DNA of 64,000 bases, taken from NCBI GenBank assembly GCA_002901265.1, contig PPHI01000012.1:62001-126000 (forward strand), read 5' to 3'. A program made the position numbers and the translations under genes. The notes below the pieces were generated by a model. It was not told the origin of the DNA, searched no databases, and worked only from the letters and a program-made list of their open reading frames with translations. Positions 17,487 to 30,943 of the stretch are shown piece after piece. Source of the DNA: Rhodopirellula baltica (lineage in GTDB: Bacteria; Planctomycetota; Planctomycetia; Pirellulales; Pirellulaceae). Every line of letters starts with the position of its first letter. Position 1 is the stretch's first letter.

Positions 17487-18338
17487 TTAGCTCGGTTTGG
17501 TTAGGTCGTGCATCAGGATTGCTGCGGCTACAGAAACGTTCAAGCTGTCCAGCAGCGGAGCCCCTTGTTCGGTCGGTCGCATGGAGATCCGCACGCGGTG
17601 GCTGCACGCACGTTGAACGGCTGGCGGCAGCCCCTGCCCTTCGTTGCCCATCACCAAGACGCACGGATAGTCGCCGTGATTGTACCGCGTTCGGTAGGTT
17701 TCGATCGAGGTCGAATCGTCAGCCAGCGTCGCTGCGAGCGTATGGAAGCGGCGGTCGGCCAAGGTAGCCAAGTCGTCGGCAACGTTTCCCAGCCGAAATA
17801 CCCGCATCGTCAATGCTGCTCCCATGCTGACTCGCATCGCACGACGGGAAAACGGATCGACGCTTCGCGAGTCAACCAGGATCTGTCGGATCCCGAATGC
17901 TGCTGCCGAACGCAACATGCTGCCGACGTTTTCCATGTCACTGATACCGACAAAGGCGAGCGACACGGCGTCGTGATCGAGTTGCTCTAGCGGGACATCG
18001 TCCGGCAGGTTTGCACTGGCCAGCAGGCCGCGATGAAAATGAAACCCCGCGATTTCGCTGATCAGTTCTTCGGGCAGCTCGTAAATCGGAAAGTCTGCCC
18101 CGGTCCGTTGCCGAAGGTGAAGCGGCAGTTGCGTCAAATCGAATCCTTCTTCGACCAGGATTGATCGAATCGGGAAACCGCTTTGAATCAGACGCTCGCC
18201 CAGCTTTCTGCCTTCGACGACAAAGTGTGAACGGCCGCGCTGACGTCCCGCAGGTCGGTTTTTCAGGTTGCGGTAGTCAGCAAGTCGTGGGTCATCAAGA
18301 GAAGTGCAGCGAATCGCGCGGGCGTCATCCGAACTCAT
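17487..18338 (-). CDS. SpoU/TrmH-family RNA 2'-O-ribose methyltransferase
   Basis: A 283-residue protein with an N-terminal substrate-binding part (FVVEGRKLGERLI, near 40-52) and a C-terminal SPOUT knot. The three SpoU motifs are visible: the Asn/Glu-type ENVGSMLRSAAAFG near 137, VMGNEGQGLP near 230, and DSLNVSVAAAILM near 263. These bind SAM within the trefoil knot. The family methylates the 2'-OH of a nucleotide in tRNA or 23S rRNA, but the site cannot be told from sequence. Its ATG overlaps the stop of the upstream propeller-like gene by four bases, so translation is coupled. Confidence 0.92.
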   Translation of the reverse strand: MSSDDARAIRCTSLDDPRLADYRNLKNRPAGRQRGRSHFVVEGRKLGERLIQSGFPIRSILVEEGFDLTQLPLHLRQRTGADFPIYELPEELISEIAGFHFHRGLLASANLPDDVPLEQLDHDAVSLAFVGISDMENVGSMLRSAAAFGIRQILVDSRSVDPFSRRAMRVSMGAALTMRVFRLGNVADDLATLADRRFHTLAATLADDSTSIETYRTRYNHGDYPCVLVMGNEGQGLPPAVQRACSHRVRISMRPTEQGAPLLDSLNVSVAAAILMHDLTKPS

Positions 18339-19237
18339 TTCACACGTTGCATCTGGGCAGGCAGGCCTTCGCTCGAGACCCAGACCCTGTCCGAACCGTC
18401 GATCGCGATTGCTTCGATTTGTTTCAACTTTGGAAGTTCAACAATCGTGGGCATTCCGCCCAATCGCGTAAAGAGGTCGCCTTCAATGGCGGATTTGTAC
18501 TGATAGGCGTTGAGATAGCTGCTGATCCACAAATCGCCGGTTCGTTCGCAGATATCCATGCCAGTCGCCAGCGGGATCGGTAGCCTGCGGACGATGGTCG
18601 TTTTAACGGCGATGTGTTTCGCCTTTTTGCGGTCGCGTGATTCTTCGGGCCATTCATCCAGTGAAGGCAAAGCGATTTCGTGCAGCGTGGCGAGAATTGC
18701 CGATTTGCCCAGCAATAGGATGCGTCGGTTGTGGACGTCGACCGCCACGGCTTCACAGTTTTGAGGGCCGTTGGCATAGGTGACCGTCAGATGCAGTGAT
18801 GCGAGCAGACGTGATTTCGCGGTCGGGTTGGGTTCGTTTAGTAAATACAGTGAAACCGAATCGCGGTTGTTGTCATTGTCGCCCACATCGGCGATCAACA
18901 AGCGAGGACCTTCGTCGTCGAAGCAATCCATGTCTTCCCAGTCGATTGCTTTGACGCCTCTTAGAAATAATCGCCCACAGGGCTGGCCGTGTTCGTCAAA
19001 CGAAAACAGTCGCGGTAGGTCACCCGAGTCGTTGTGTGTCCAAACGTACGCTGAGTTGCGAAGCGAAAATGCCAGGCCGCTGCTTTCGGTTAGCAGATTC
19101 AGTCGAAATTCTAGCGGCTCGTCGCCATCAGCAACCGGCATCGCGGGATCCCACGCCAAGGCCGTTGGCGTGCTGCTTCCCAGGCTTACCATCATCACGA
19201 AGGCTACGATAAAACGTCTTGTGATGGTTGCATCCAT
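18335..19237 (-). CDS. Secreted propeller-like protein of unknown function
   Basis: About 300 residues with a signal peptide (RRFIVAFVMMVSLGSS, cleavage near TALA). The mature part has strand-rich segments and Asp-rich turns (IADVGDNDNNRD, WEDMDCFDDEG, MDICERTGDLWISSY) that suggest a calcium-binding or beta-propeller fold. I do not recognise a named family. I used the ATG at 19237. A GTG at 19270 is five bases after the lyase stop and would also fit. The gene sits inside an operon between a DapA-type lyase and an RNA methyltransferase, an odd pairing of secreted and cytosolic products. It may be a scavenging or sensing protein, but nothing proves that. Confidence 0.7.
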   Translation of the reverse strand: MDATITRRFIVAFVMMVSLGSSTPTALAWDPAMPVADGDEPLEFRLNLLTESSGLAFSLRNSAYVWTHNDSGDLPRLFSFDEHGQPCGRLFLRGVKAIDWEDMDCFDDEGPRLLIADVGDNDNNRDSVSLYLLNEPNPTAKSRLLASLHLTVTYANGPQNCEAVAVDVHNRRILLLGKSAILATLHEIALPSLDEWPEESRDRKKAKHIAVKTTIVRRLPIPLATGMDICERTGDLWISSYLNAYQYKSAIEGDLFTRLGGMPTIVELPKLKQIEAIAIDGSDRVWVSSEGLPAQMQRVK

Positions 19238-19275
19238 ACGCCTCGGCCCCAAAAACGATTTCGGTTTCACTCTGG

Positions 19276-20259
19276 CTATTGTTGTAGGCGTAACTGCGAG
19301 ATGACTTGCGCAACAATTTTTTCAACGGCTTGAACGGGCACCGTTTCCTTTGGCGACTCGACATACTGATCAAGTAACGAATCGATTTGGCGCTGCGCGC
19401 TTGCGACAGCTGATTTTTGTTGTTCGGAAAGTGGCACTCGTCCAGGTCCCAGGTCCCAGCCACGACTTCGCGCGCCGGCACGGAAGCCTTCGGGGAATTC
19501 GCCAATCGAGATCATCGCGTCAAACAGTGGCAGCAACTGGTACTGCAGCTTCATCGCTTGTTTGATGTCACCCGCAACAACGGTGCGGTGGATCGCGCGC
19601 GTCAACTCTGGGACGACCCCACTGGTCGCATTGGTTCCGCCGTTCGCGCCGGCGACCAACATTGGGACCAAGGCTGCGTCCCAGCCGGTCAAAAAGCAGA
19701 AATCTTCACGTAGTGGCCGGATCTGTGCGATCATCCGCATCATGTTTGGCAGGTCACCAGAACTGTCTTTGATGCCAACAACGCGTGGACATTCTGACGC
19801 CAAGCGGACGACGGTGTCGACGGAAATGGGGGATGCAAAAAGCGGAATGTTGTACAGCGTTACATCGACGGACACGGTGTCAGCGATTTCACGAAAGTAC
19901 GCGTAGACGCCTTGGTCGCTCAGCCGGTAATAAAACGGCGCCACGATCGCGACGGCTCGTACACCCATCGCACCATAAGCTTCGCAAGCTTCGATGGTTT
20001 CTTTCACGTTCGCTTCGGCGGCACCAGCCAAAATTGGTACGCGGCCGGCCGTTTGCTCCGTTACAACCTGAACAATCCGTCGGCGTTCTTCGGGCGTAAA
20101 GCGTACGAACTCTCCCGTGCTGCCGTTGGGATAAAGCCCGTCGACACCTTTTTCAATCAACCAGTCGACGTACGCACGCAAGGTGTCTTCGTCGACTCGA
20201 CCCAGTCGGTCTACAGGGGTGATGTTGGGCGTCAAAATCCCTGAAATCGGTGCAGTCAT
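19276..20259 (-). CDS. DapA-family (dihydrodipicolinate synthase-like) aldolase/lyase
   Basis: A TIM-barrel of class I aldolase type. It contains the substrate-binding NGSTGEF motif, the Tyr of YNIP (about residue 136) and the Schiff-base Lys in [10 protein letters not shown] (about residue 164). The family covers dihydrodipicolinate synthase, N-acetylneuraminate lyase and keto-acid aldolases. The standard DapA pattern GTTGE is replaced by GSTGE, so a sugar-acid or sialic-acid-like substrate is as likely as lysine synthesis. The C-terminus is extended by about 40 residues beyond the barrel. I use the ATG at 20259 ([12 protein letters not shown]). An upstream start at 20292 adds 11 residues. 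It is the first gene of a four-gene operon. Confidence 0.88.
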   Translation of the reverse strand: MTAPISGILTPNITPVDRLGRVDEDTLRAYVDWLIEKGVDGLYPNGSTGEFVRFTPEERRRIVQVVTEQTAGRVPILAGAAEANVKETIEACEAYGAMGVRAVAIVAPFYYRLSDQGVYAYFREIADTVSVDVTLYNIPLFASPISVDTVVRLASECPRVVGIKDSSGDLPNMMRMIAQIRPLREDFCFLTGWDAALVPMLVAGANGGTNATSGVVPELTRAIHRTVVAGDIKQAMKLQYQLLPLFDAMISIGEFPEGFRAGARSRGWDLGPGRVPLSEQQKSAVASAQRQIDSLLDQYVESPKETVPVQAVEKIVAQVISQLRLQQ

Positions 20260-20387
20260 AGGTCGGTTAATCACGGTGAATCGGGAGAACAAACAATCTG
20301 CTGATTGCCGAAGCCTAAAGGCGTCCGACGGATTTTCGTTCGCGGTTTCGGCGAAATCAACAAATAGCGTGGGGGAATGAAGAAACC

Positions 20388-21842
20388 TTAGGCCAGGATT
20401 TCGTGAACGACGCGTGCCGGTTCCACACCGGTAAGTCGCTGTTCCAAGCCTTGGAACTTGTAAGTCAATCGGCGATGGTCAAATCCGAGTTGATGCAAAA
20501 TCGTGGCGTGCAAATCTCGTACGTGCACGCCGTTTTCGGTGACATTGAAACCGAACTCGTCACTTTCGCCATACGTCACACCCGGTTTCATGCCGCCGCC
20601 AGCCATCCACATCGTGAACGCATTGGGATGGTGATCGCGACCATCGTTGCCTCCACCTTGAACCATCGGCGTGCGTCCAAATTCCCCGCCCCAAATCACC
20701 AGCGTGTTCTCCAGCAGGCCTCGGCGTTTTAGATCCTTAAGCAGAGCCGCACATGCCTGATCGGTGTCGTTGCAGTTCTGTTTTAGGCCACCGACCAAAT
20801 TGCCATGCTGGTCCCAAGCCTCATGAAACAACTGCACAAATCGAACCCCACGTTCGACGAGCCGCCTCGCCAACAAGCAGTTCTTCGCAAACGACGGTTT
20901 GTCTGGATCGACACCATACAGGTCCAGCGTCGATTGAGTTTCGCTGCGAATGTCCATCAGCTCTGGCGCTGACGATTGCATCCGGTAAGCCATCTCGAAC
21001 GAACTGATTCGAGTCGCGATTTCCGGATCACCGGTTTCGGCCAAGTGCTGTCGGTTTAACTGGCCGATCGCGTCAAAGGCGTCGCGTTGTGCTTGCGAAT
21101 CAATGCCTGGCGGATTGGACAGATACAACACGGGGTCGCCGACGCTCCGCAGTTGCGTTCCGGAGTAAACGGTCGGCAGGTATCCGCTGCCCCAATTGCT
21201 ATTGCCGCCGCTGGGGCCTTTGCTACCGCTGCTGAAGACGACAAATCCGGGCAGGTCTTTTGACTCGCTGCCCAAGCCGTACAAACTCCATGATCCCAAG
21301 CTGGGTTTGCCGAACAGCTGACTGCCGGTATTCATCATGATTTGAGCGGGCGCGTGATTGAACGCGTCGGTCTTCATTGATTTGACGATCGTCAAATCGT
21401 CCGCGACGCCGGCGGTATGTGGCAGGACCTCACTGATTTCTGCACCGCATTCCCCGTGACGCGAAAAAGAAAATTTCGGCCCCAGCAGTTTCGAATTGGG
21501 ATTGATGAATGCGGCACGATAGCCGTTCAGCAGTTCTGCCGGCGGAAGGGTGCCGTCGAACTTTGCCAGTTGTGGTTTGTTGTCGAACAACTCCAAATGG
21601 CTGGGGGCACCGGCCATGAACAGGTAAATCACATTCTTGACTTTCGCCGGGAAATGCGGCTGGCGAACGTCAAGTGGGTCAGACGCAACCGATGGCGAAG
21701 CGGCTTGCGCGGCCGGGCGGTCTTCGCTCAGCAATTGGGACGCGGCGATCGCACCTAAGCCGACGCCGCAGTCACGCATGAACCAACGTCGTGAAACCAG
21801 ATTCGCCCGGAGGCGATTCAACTCTTCAATCGGCAGACTCAT
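20388..21842 (-). CDS. DUF1501 domain-containing protein (Tat-exported)
   Basis: A 484-residue protein with a twin-arginine signal ([18 protein letters not shown]) and the sulfatase-like DUF1501 fold: [21 protein letters not shown] near 70-90, VVFSSG, and a C-terminal [13 protein letters not shown] followed by [10 protein letters not shown]. The fold resembles the alkaline phosphatase superfamily, and the DHH cluster likely binds metal. Activity in planctomycetes is uncharacterised. It begins three bases after the stop of the PSD1 cytochrome gene, the usual partner, so both are one operon and probably work together in the periplasm. Confidence 0.93.
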   Translation of the reverse strand: MSLPIEELNRLRANLVSRRWFMRDCGVGLGAIAASQLLSEDRPAAQAASPSVASDPLDVRQPHFPAKVKNVIYLFMAGAPSHLELFDNKPQLAKFDGTLPPAELLNGYRAAFINPNSKLLGPKFSFSRHGECGAEISEVLPHTAGVADDLTIVKSMKTDAFNHAPAQIMMNTGSQLFGKPSLGSWSLYGLGSESKDLPGFVVFSSGSKGPSGGNSNWGSGYLPTVYSGTQLRSVGDPVLYLSNPPGIDSQAQRDAFDAIGQLNRQHLAETGDPEIATRISSFEMAYRMQSSAPELMDIRSETQSTLDLYGVDPDKPSFAKNCLLARRLVERGVRFVQLFHEAWDQHGNLVGGLKQNCNDTDQACAALLKDLKRRGLLENTLVIWGGEFGRTPMVQGGGNDGRDHHPNAFTMWMAGGGMKPGVTYGESDEFGFNVTENGVHVRDLHATILHQLGFDHRRLTYKFQGLEQRLTGVEPARVVHEILA

Positions 21843-21845
21843 CGT

Positions 21846-24968
<3,123 letters not shown>

Positions 24969-25146
24969 GATCACACTGCAAATGGTGGGAGGCGGGATTG
25001 GGAGGAGAGAAACCGCGGGTGGGAAAGGTTTCCGGTAGGAGCCCTATTGTAACAAGGTTTCACCCGCCACACCGGGTTCATGTCAGTTCGCCAGCGTTGC
25101 ATTCGACGCCGGTTTTCACGCCCGATCCGCCTCTTCGTAGGCAAGG

Positions 25147-25572
25147 TTAGCGCGATCCCGATTGGCCTGCTAGCTCGACAATGCAATAGGGGCGAATCGT
25201 TTCGACCGTCTTGGCACCGATACCATGAACGCGTGCCAAATCTTCTAGGCTGACGAAGTGACCGTTTTGATTTCGGTCGGCAATGATTTGCTTTGCCGTT
25301 TTCGGGCCGATCTGCGGAAGTAACGCGAGTTCCTGTTCCGACGCTCGGTTGAGATCGATCTGCAACATGGTTGACGAAGTCTCTCCGACTGCTTCGGGGC
25401 GATCGCCAAGCAAGAACAAATACAATCCAGCGGCCAGAATCAGCAATGCACTGGCCCAAGTGACCGCCCGTTGCAATGACGCGTTCATGATCACCGGTTC
25501 TGGCATCGGTCGCTGAGCTTGCCGTGAATCGCCAGTGGTGACGGTGGTCGATTCTGGGCGACGGTCTGCCAT
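25147..25572 (-). CDS. ComEA-like helix-hairpin-helix DNA-binding protein
   Basis: About 141 residues. A basic, low-complexity N-terminus (MADRRPESTTVTTGD) leads to one membrane segment (ASALLILAAGLYLFLLG). The C-terminus has the tandem helix-hairpin-helix of ComEA (DLNRASEQELALLPQIGPKTA, then VSLEDLARVHGIGAKTVE). ComEA binds double-stranded DNA outside the membrane during natural transformation. No comEC or other competence gene is nearby, so the role could be DNA uptake or simply DNA binding. A longer frame reaches 25764 but overlaps the promoter side of nadC. The gene is divergent from nadC. Confidence 0.88.
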   Translation of the reverse strand: MADRRPESTTVTTGDSRQAQRPMPEPVIMNASLQRAVTWASALLILAAGLYLFLLGDRPEAVGETSSTMLQIDLNRASEQELALLPQIGPKTAKQIIADRNQNGHFVSLEDLARVHGIGAKTVETIRPYCIVELAGQSGSR

Positions 25573-25823
25573 GGTGAAGTGGATCCTTGTGAATTCCAAG
25601 CAATCGGAGCTAGGCACGTCTCTCCGTTCATGCGGTCGCATTTGATCTTTTAGCCCTGCGTGGGGTTGTGCAACCGGCCCGCTCGTCATCCAGGGCAATA
25701 TCCGGCAAAATAGTCCGTTGACCGAGCTGGGCAGCGATCGGCGACAGGTTCCGCGACCTGCCAAAGAGACCTGCCTCGGTCAGTTCCGCTTTGCTTTCGC
25801 CAACATTGATCGACGAGCTTTTG

Positions 25824-26762
25824 ATGCAAGACTATGTGACTGTCACCGCCGACGACGCCCTCGAAAACGACGTCCGCCTGCTCGTTCGTTTGGCGATTGC
25901 CGAAGACTTGTCCAACGCGATTGACTGGACCACGGTGTGCATGATCGAAGACGACTTGGTGGGCGGTTGCGAAGTCGTGCCACGTGTCGACGGGGTCTGT
26001 GCGGGGATGGCGATCTTGCCATGGATTGTCGACGAATTCGACGCGGACTTGGAATTGGAGATGCTTTTGGAGGACGGTCAGCCTCTTGTGCCAGGGCAGC
26101 CGATGGCGCGTCTTCGCGGAAACGTCCGTGATCTGCTGACGACCGAACGGACCATTTTGAATTTGCTTAGCCGCACCTGTGGGGTCGCAACGCTGGTCCG
26201 CCGATACGTGGATGCGATCGCCGGATCGAAAGCAAACGTTTACGACACACGCAAAACGACACCCGGTTGGCGTCTGTTGGAAAAGTACGCGGTCGCATGC
26301 GGTGGCGGCCGTAATCACCGCCGCGGTTTGTATGACGGTTTCTTAATCAAAGACAATCACTTGCAACTGGCGGGAAAAAACGGCGTCCCTGTCCCCGCCA
26401 GCGAAGCAGCGAAAAAAGCGCTCCAGTGGCGTGGGGGCCAAGTCGAACACCTGACCGCTCCATCGATTGTTGAAATCGAAGTCGATTCGTTGGAACAGTT
26501 GCGTGATGTCTTGCCCGTTTCACCGGACATCGTTTTGATCGATAACTTTTCGTTGGATGACATCCATGCGGCCGTCACGATGCGTGACGAATTGAATTCG
26601 GCTGTTGAGTTAGAGGTCTCTGGAAACGTCAAGCTCGACACCATCGTCGCGATCGCCAAAACCGGTGTAGAGCGGATTAGTAGCGGAGCCCTGACACATC
26701 AAGCGACTTGGTTGGATTTGGGGCTGGATTGGTTTGACACTCAGGACAAGAGTGCGAGCTAG
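25824..26762 (+). CDS. nadC: Nicotinate-nucleotide pyrophosphorylase (quinolinate phosphoribosyltransferase)
   Basis: About 312 residues with the NadC core: LLTTERTILNLLSRTCGVAT, then YDTRKTTPGWRLLEKYAV for phosphoribosyl pyrophosphate and quinolinate binding, and SGNVKLDTIVAIAKTGVERISSG near the C-terminus. The enzyme converts quinolinate and PRPP to nicotinate mononucleotide in NAD synthesis. I use the ATG at 25824 (MQDYVTVTADD). A TTG at 25791 adds 11 residues and cannot be excluded. The protein carries about 25 residues more than the ~285 of most NadC enzymes. No other nad gene is near. Confidence 0.95.
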   Translation: MQDYVTVTADDALENDVRLLVRLAIAEDLSNAIDWTTVCMIEDDLVGGCEVVPRVDGVCAGMAILPWIVDEFDADLELEMLLEDGQPLVPGQPMARLRGNVRDLLTTERTILNLLSRTCGVATLVRRYVDAIAGSKANVYDTRKTTPGWRLLEKYAVACGGGRNHRRGLYDGFLIKDNHLQLAGKNGVPVPASEAAKKALQWRGGQVEHLTAPSIVEIEVDSLEQLRDVLPVSPDIVLIDNFSLDDIHAAVTMRDELNSAVELEVSGNVKLDTIVAIAKTGVERISSGALTHQATWLDLGLDWFDTQDKSAS

Positions 26763-26905
26763 GGTTGCCTGACGAATGCTGGTCGGCGTTCATCCATTGG
26801 GGGCACAGTTCCACGGATTCTAGGAATCGGTGGTGGGCTGAAGGTGCCCCCAGATAGCAGCCGATCGGCCGATCGATTGCGCACCTCCGGCTCTCACTTC
26901 AAAAC

Positions 26906-28366
26906 ATGCCTGTTCGACCGCTTGAGCGTCGCTCTCCCATTTCCGGAGAACGACGATCGTTGGATTTTCTTCAACCCATTTTGGATTCGGCGGCAATCGT
27001 CGGCTCTTTGTACGCGATCAAATACGTTGCCCATGGCGGCGTCGATGACGCAGGGATCATGCTGGGGTTGATTGCGGCACTGACTTTCTTGTGCCTTTGC
27101 AAACTCTCGGGTTTAGCTCGCAGCAGTGACCGTGGTAATGCGAACCACGAGGTCACCGCGATCTTTTTAACTTGGCTGACGACCGTGATGTCGCTCGCGA
27201 TGATCGGCTTTGCGACTCGCTATGGCCAAGTCTTTGCACGCAGTGTGATGTTCGTGTGGTTCTTGATCGCGCCGATGATGATCGCGTTATCAAGAATGAT
27301 CGTGCGAATCATTTTGCAGTCCGCGCTCGAACATGGTTATGGCGCTCGCCGCGTCGCGGTTGCCGGGATGAACGAACTGGGCCGGCAAACCGCCTCCAAC
27401 ATGCTTGACGACCCCAGTTTGGGATACAGCTTTGTCGGGTTCTATGACGACCGCTCGGTCGATCGGCCTGCCGAATCGGTATCCGATCGCAAGGATCATT
27501 TTCAAGAAAACGGGCGTCACGCACACCGCCATAAATTGGAAGGCAACTTGGCCGAGATGGTTCGTCGTTGCCGTCAACGTGAGATCGATACGGTGATGAT
27601 CACGTTGCCGATGCGTGCCGAAGACCGCATCCGTTTTTTGTTAGATCAGTTGAGTGACACAACCGTTTCGGTTTACATCGTACCCGACTTTTTTGTCTTT
27701 GAACTGTTGCATTCACGTTGGACCGATATGGGCGGACTGCCTGCGGTCAGCGTGTTTGAAAATCCTTTGTTCGGCGTCGATGGAGCTGTCAAACGGGCGA
27801 CCGATGTGCTGCTCGCGATGGCCGGTTTGACGGTCGCTGCAATCCCTATGACGTTGATCGCACTCGGCATCAAACTGACCAGCAAAGGCCCCGTGTTCTT
27901 CCGTCAAAAGCGATACGGATTGGACGGCAAAGAAATCTTGGTCTGGAAATTCCGCTCGATGCGGACCTGTGACAACGGACCGGTTGTCAAACAAGCCACT
28001 AAAGACGATCCACGAATCACTCCACTGGGTCGCATTTTGCGTAAGACCAGTTTGGATGAATTGCCACAGCTGTTCAATGTCGTCGAAGGCACGATGTCAT
28101 TGGTCGGCCCGCGTCCTCACGCGACCGCCCACAACGAACAGTACCGCGGGTTGATCCACGGATACATGCTGCGGCACAAGGTGAAACCCGGCATCACAGG
28201 TTTGGCTCAAGTCAATGGATGCCGTGGCGAAACAGAGACGATCGACAAGATGGAAGAGCGGGTGCAGTGGGATCACCAATACATCCGCCGCTGGTCGCTC
28301 TGGCTGGACCTTAAAATCTTGTTCAAAACACTGACAGTCGTGTGGAAGCAAGACGCCGCCTATTAA
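26906..28366 (+). CDS. Undecaprenyl-phosphate glycosyl-1-phosphate transferase (WcaJ/sugar transferase)
   Basis: A 486-residue polyprenyl-phosphate sugar transferase. Four N-terminal membrane segments (about 25-140) precede a Rossmann-type middle domain ([13 protein letters not shown] near 150) and a further membrane segment ([17 protein letters not shown]). The C-terminal bacterial sugar transferase domain contains [28 protein letters not shown] and [11 protein letters not shown]. The enzyme starts exopolysaccharide or capsule repeat units by transferring a sugar phosphate to the lipid carrier at the inner membrane. The sugar cannot be deduced. No other polysaccharide gene surrounds it. The ATG at 26906 is the likely start. 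A weak hairpin follows the stop. Confidence 0.92.
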   Translation: MPVRPLERRSPISGERRSLDFLQPILDSAAIVGSLYAIKYVAHGGVDDAGIMLGLIAALTFLCLCKLSGLARSSDRGNANHEVTAIFLTWLTTVMSLAMIGFATRYGQVFARSVMFVWFLIAPMMIALSRMIVRIILQSALEHGYGARRVAVAGMNELGRQTASNMLDDPSLGYSFVGFYDDRSVDRPAESVSDRKDHFQENGRHAHRHKLEGNLAEMVRRCRQREIDTVMITLPMRAEDRIRFLLDQLSDTTVSVYIVPDFFVFELLHSRWTDMGGLPAVSVFENPLFGVDGAVKRATDVLLAMAGLTVAAIPMTLIALGIKLTSKGPVFFRQKRYGLDGKEILVWKFRSMRTCDNGPVVKQATKDDPRITPLGRILRKTSLDELPQLFNVVEGTMSLVGPRPHATAHNEQYRGLIHGYMLRHKVKPGITGLAQVNGCRGETETIDKMEERVQWDHQYIRRWSLWLDLKILFKTLTVVWKQDAAY

Positions 28367-28373
28367 CAAACCA

Positions 28374-28401
28374 TCATGCCACCGCAACGGCGATGGCATG
28401 A
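28374..28401. terminator. Possible bidirectional hairpin between convergent genes
   Basis: TCATGCCA and TGGCATGA form an 8-bp stem with a 12-base loop, followed on the plus strand by CGCAAAAAAAAC. The T-run is on the minus-strand side, before the hairpin for that strand, so it is not a textbook terminator. It lies in the 66-base gap between convergent genes. Confidence 0.3.
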
Positions 28402-28432
28402 CGCAAAAAAAACGCTGTCAACGACGTGCTCT

Positions 28433-30943
28433 TTATTTTTGAGCCGTCGTGTTGCGATAGATCGGGTGCGATTGATTGCCGCCCGCACGCAGATAGGCAA
28501 CCAAGTCCGCGATCTCGTCTTCGGTGAAGGTGTCCAAAAGGCCCGCCGGCATCATGCTGGTCTTGCTCGCCCGCGTTTCCTCGACCGAGTTTCGGTCGAC
28601 TGACGTCAACGACGACGGATCCAACATGTTCGTCATCACTTGCAAACGGGTGCCATGCATGTTGACAACGCGGCCGACGATGATGCGGCCATCTTCCGTC
28701 AAAAACTGTGTCGCGCCGTATTGGTCGCTGATCACTTGATCGGGATGGATGATCGAAGTCAGCAGGTCCTTGGGCGAAAAGCGGCCGCCTGCACCGGTCA
28801 AATCTGGACCTAGGATCCCGCCTTGGATGCCCATGCGGTGGCACTTGTAACACTGCGCCGTGGCGAACACTTTGGCCCCGTTGTCAAAGTCAGGCGTTTT
28901 GTCCTGTTCGACCGCGGGCAGCAGTTCGTCAACGGTCCACTGTTTGACCAACGCACGTGGCTCCGCCGATTCTTCGATGACTTTCGGAGGATTGATCACC
29001 TCGGCGAGCTTGTCTTTTAAAGCCGGGTCAAGATGTTCCAATGACGCGTTTTTGATGTTGTTGATGAAGCCGCCGAACGACATTCCGCCACGCGCCGATT
29101 GCAGTTCACGGAACCAGGCAAAGTAGTCTCCCGCCATGGCTTCGTCCCAGTGCCCCGATGCTTCGCGAAGGATCAGTGCATAGAAAATCTGATTCTCTTG
29201 GCTGGGCGCCGATTCCATCTCGTCAATGATGTCGCGGCTCGCGTCTTTGGCGTCGACGTAGACCAGCATCTGTGCGAGTTCGCGGTCCAAGTTATCGTTG
29301 CCCGATGGGAACTGGCCAGCGATTTGCTTGGCAACCGCAGAACGTTGATCGTCGTTCAATTGTCCCAGTCGGATTGCGGTCAATCCGTAGGCACGCAACA
29401 AATCGATTTTGCCTTGGTCGGACAGCCCTGACCAATCACAGGCTTGCAGGGTTTCGAAGGCGAGCGATTGGTCGTCCGGTTTGCCGGTCCGCGCCAAGGC
29501 GACAACAGCCAACGCGCGAGCTTGATCGGATTCCAGCTCGGCGATCTGACCTTTCCATGCATCAGCGCCTTGGTGTTCGAGTGCGATGCGAGCGGCGAAG
29601 CGGACCCCACGGTCTTTCGAACCGAGTTGCTTCAGGGCGACGCTAATCGCTTTCTTTTTCGGTTCACCGACATGGAATGCTTCCAAGCGATGACGCAGGT
29701 TGACCAGTCGAGTTTGTTGTTTGGTCAGTTCGGTGTCTTGGGCCGCCGCGGTGGATTCATCGCCGGTGTAAACGATCCGGTACAAACCGCTTTGTGTTTG
29801 TCGACCGCCGATTGCAAAGTACAAAGCGCCGTCTTGTGGACGAATGGCCAAATCGGTCACCGGCAGTGGTGCTGCCGTGGCGAATACTTCGAACGTCCCG
29901 GTATAGGAACTGCCTTCGGGCGTCAGCTGTACCGCATGGATGTTGCCATAGCTCCAGTCGGCAATGAACAACGCGTTTTGATACTTCGCTGGGAATTTTG
30001 CGCCGTATCCAAAGCAGATGCCGGTCGGTGATCCGGGGCCGATGTTAACTGCCGCGCCAAACGAATCGGGATAGTACGCGGGCCATTTGCCGGTGCCGTT
30101 TCGCCAGCCGAATTCGCCTCCACTGACCACGTGGTTCACACGTGTCGGGCGATACCAAGGCGTCCCGACGTCCCATTCCATGTCGGCGTCATAGGTAAAC
30201 AGTTCACCTTTGCGATTGAGCGCGATGTCGTATTCGTTTCGAAAGCCAGACGCGATCAATTCGAAATCGCTTCCGTCGGGAGCGAACGAACCGATCCAAC
30301 CTCCGGGTGCCATCCGATCGCTCGCGTGTCCACGAGCATCGGGCATGCGACCGAGCAAGTGGTCTTCGTCCCAGACCTGTGGAACGCGGCTTCGCTCGAT
30401 CGACGCGGGCAACTTCGTCATGTTGCCCCCGCAGGTGATCAAGCGACTGCCGTCTTGCGACAGGATCAACGCGTGTGGTCCGTGTTCGCCGCCACCTTGC
30501 AGCGGCAGGATGTGTTCGATCTTGTCGAACTGGTCGTCACCGTTGGTGTCTTGCAAACGATAGACACCGTTTTTTGACTGATCGCGACCGTTGACGTTGA
30601 CGTACAGCGAATCGAACGCGAACAGCAACCCTTGAGCGGACTGGATCGCGGCATCCAGTTTTTCGACTTTCGCTTCGTCTTGCGAAACGTCGATGCGATA
30701 GAGCGCCCCGTCTTGATCGCAGGCGACCAAGCGTCCTTGTGGATCGACGGTCAAGCTGACCCAGGATCCTTGTTCACGCGAAGGGACTTCGTAAACCAGT
30801 TGAACTTCGAATCCCTCCGGGACACGAAATTGGTCAGGTGGAGTGACGCCTAGCTTTCCGTGTGCAGTTGGCTGGAGGGCGGCGAGGCTGATCGCAACGA
30901 CCGCGATCAACTGGTGAAAGATTTTGAAGGGCCGTCTCGGCAT
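28433..30943 (-). CDS. Secreted heme-binding protein with propeller domain (planctomycete type)
   Basis: An 836-residue protein with a signal peptide (QLIAVVAISLAALQPTAHG). Residues 35-400 form a glucose/sorbosone dehydrogenase-like beta-propeller (VPEGFEVQLVYEVPS, DPQGRLVACDQDGALYRI, GHASDRMAPGGWIG). HEAT-like helices follow, and the last 130 residues are a c-type cytochrome with CYKCH at 708-712 and a distal TSMMPAG Met. This is the Pirellula/Verrucomicrobium-type putative heme-binding protein of the periplasm, likely moving electrons from a sugar or aldehyde oxidation. The substrate is unknown. The gene is alone, converges with the WcaJ-type gene, and begins about 400 bases from the divergent PEPCK-like gene. 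Confidence 0.92.
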   Translation of the reverse strand: MPRRPFKIFHQLIAVVAISLAALQPTAHGKLGVTPPDQFRVPEGFEVQLVYEVPSREQGSWVSLTVDPQGRLVACDQDGALYRIDVSQDEAKVEKLDAAIQSAQGLLFAFDSLYVNVNGRDQSKNGVYRLQDTNGDDQFDKIEHILPLQGGGEHGPHALILSQDGSRLITCGGNMTKLPASIERSRVPQVWDEDHLLGRMPDARGHASDRMAPGGWIGSFAPDGSDFELIASGFRNEYDIALNRKGELFTYDADMEWDVGTPWYRPTRVNHVVSGGEFGWRNGTGKWPAYYPDSFGAAVNIGPGSPTGICFGYGAKFPAKYQNALFIADWSYGNIHAVQLTPEGSSYTGTFEVFATAAPLPVTDLAIRPQDGALYFAIGGRQTQSGLYRIVYTGDESTAAAQDTELTKQQTRLVNLRHRLEAFHVGEPKKKAISVALKQLGSKDRGVRFAARIALEHQGADAWKGQIAELESDQARALAVVALARTGKPDDQSLAFETLQACDWSGLSDQGKIDLLRAYGLTAIRLGQLNDDQRSAVAKQIAGQFPSGNDNLDRELAQMLVYVDAKDASRDIIDEMESAPSQENQIFYALILREASGHWDEAMAGDYFAWFRELQSARGGMSFGGFINNIKNASLEHLDPALKDKLAEVINPPKVIEESAEPRALVKQWTVDELLPAVEQDKTPDFDNGAKVFATAQCYKCHRMGIQGGILGPDLTGAGGRFSPKDLLTSIIHPDQVISDQYGATQFLTEDGRIIVGRVVNMHGTRLQVMTNMLDPSSLTSVDRNSVEETRASKTSMMPAGLLDTFTEDEIADLVAYLRAGGNQSHPIYRNTTAQK

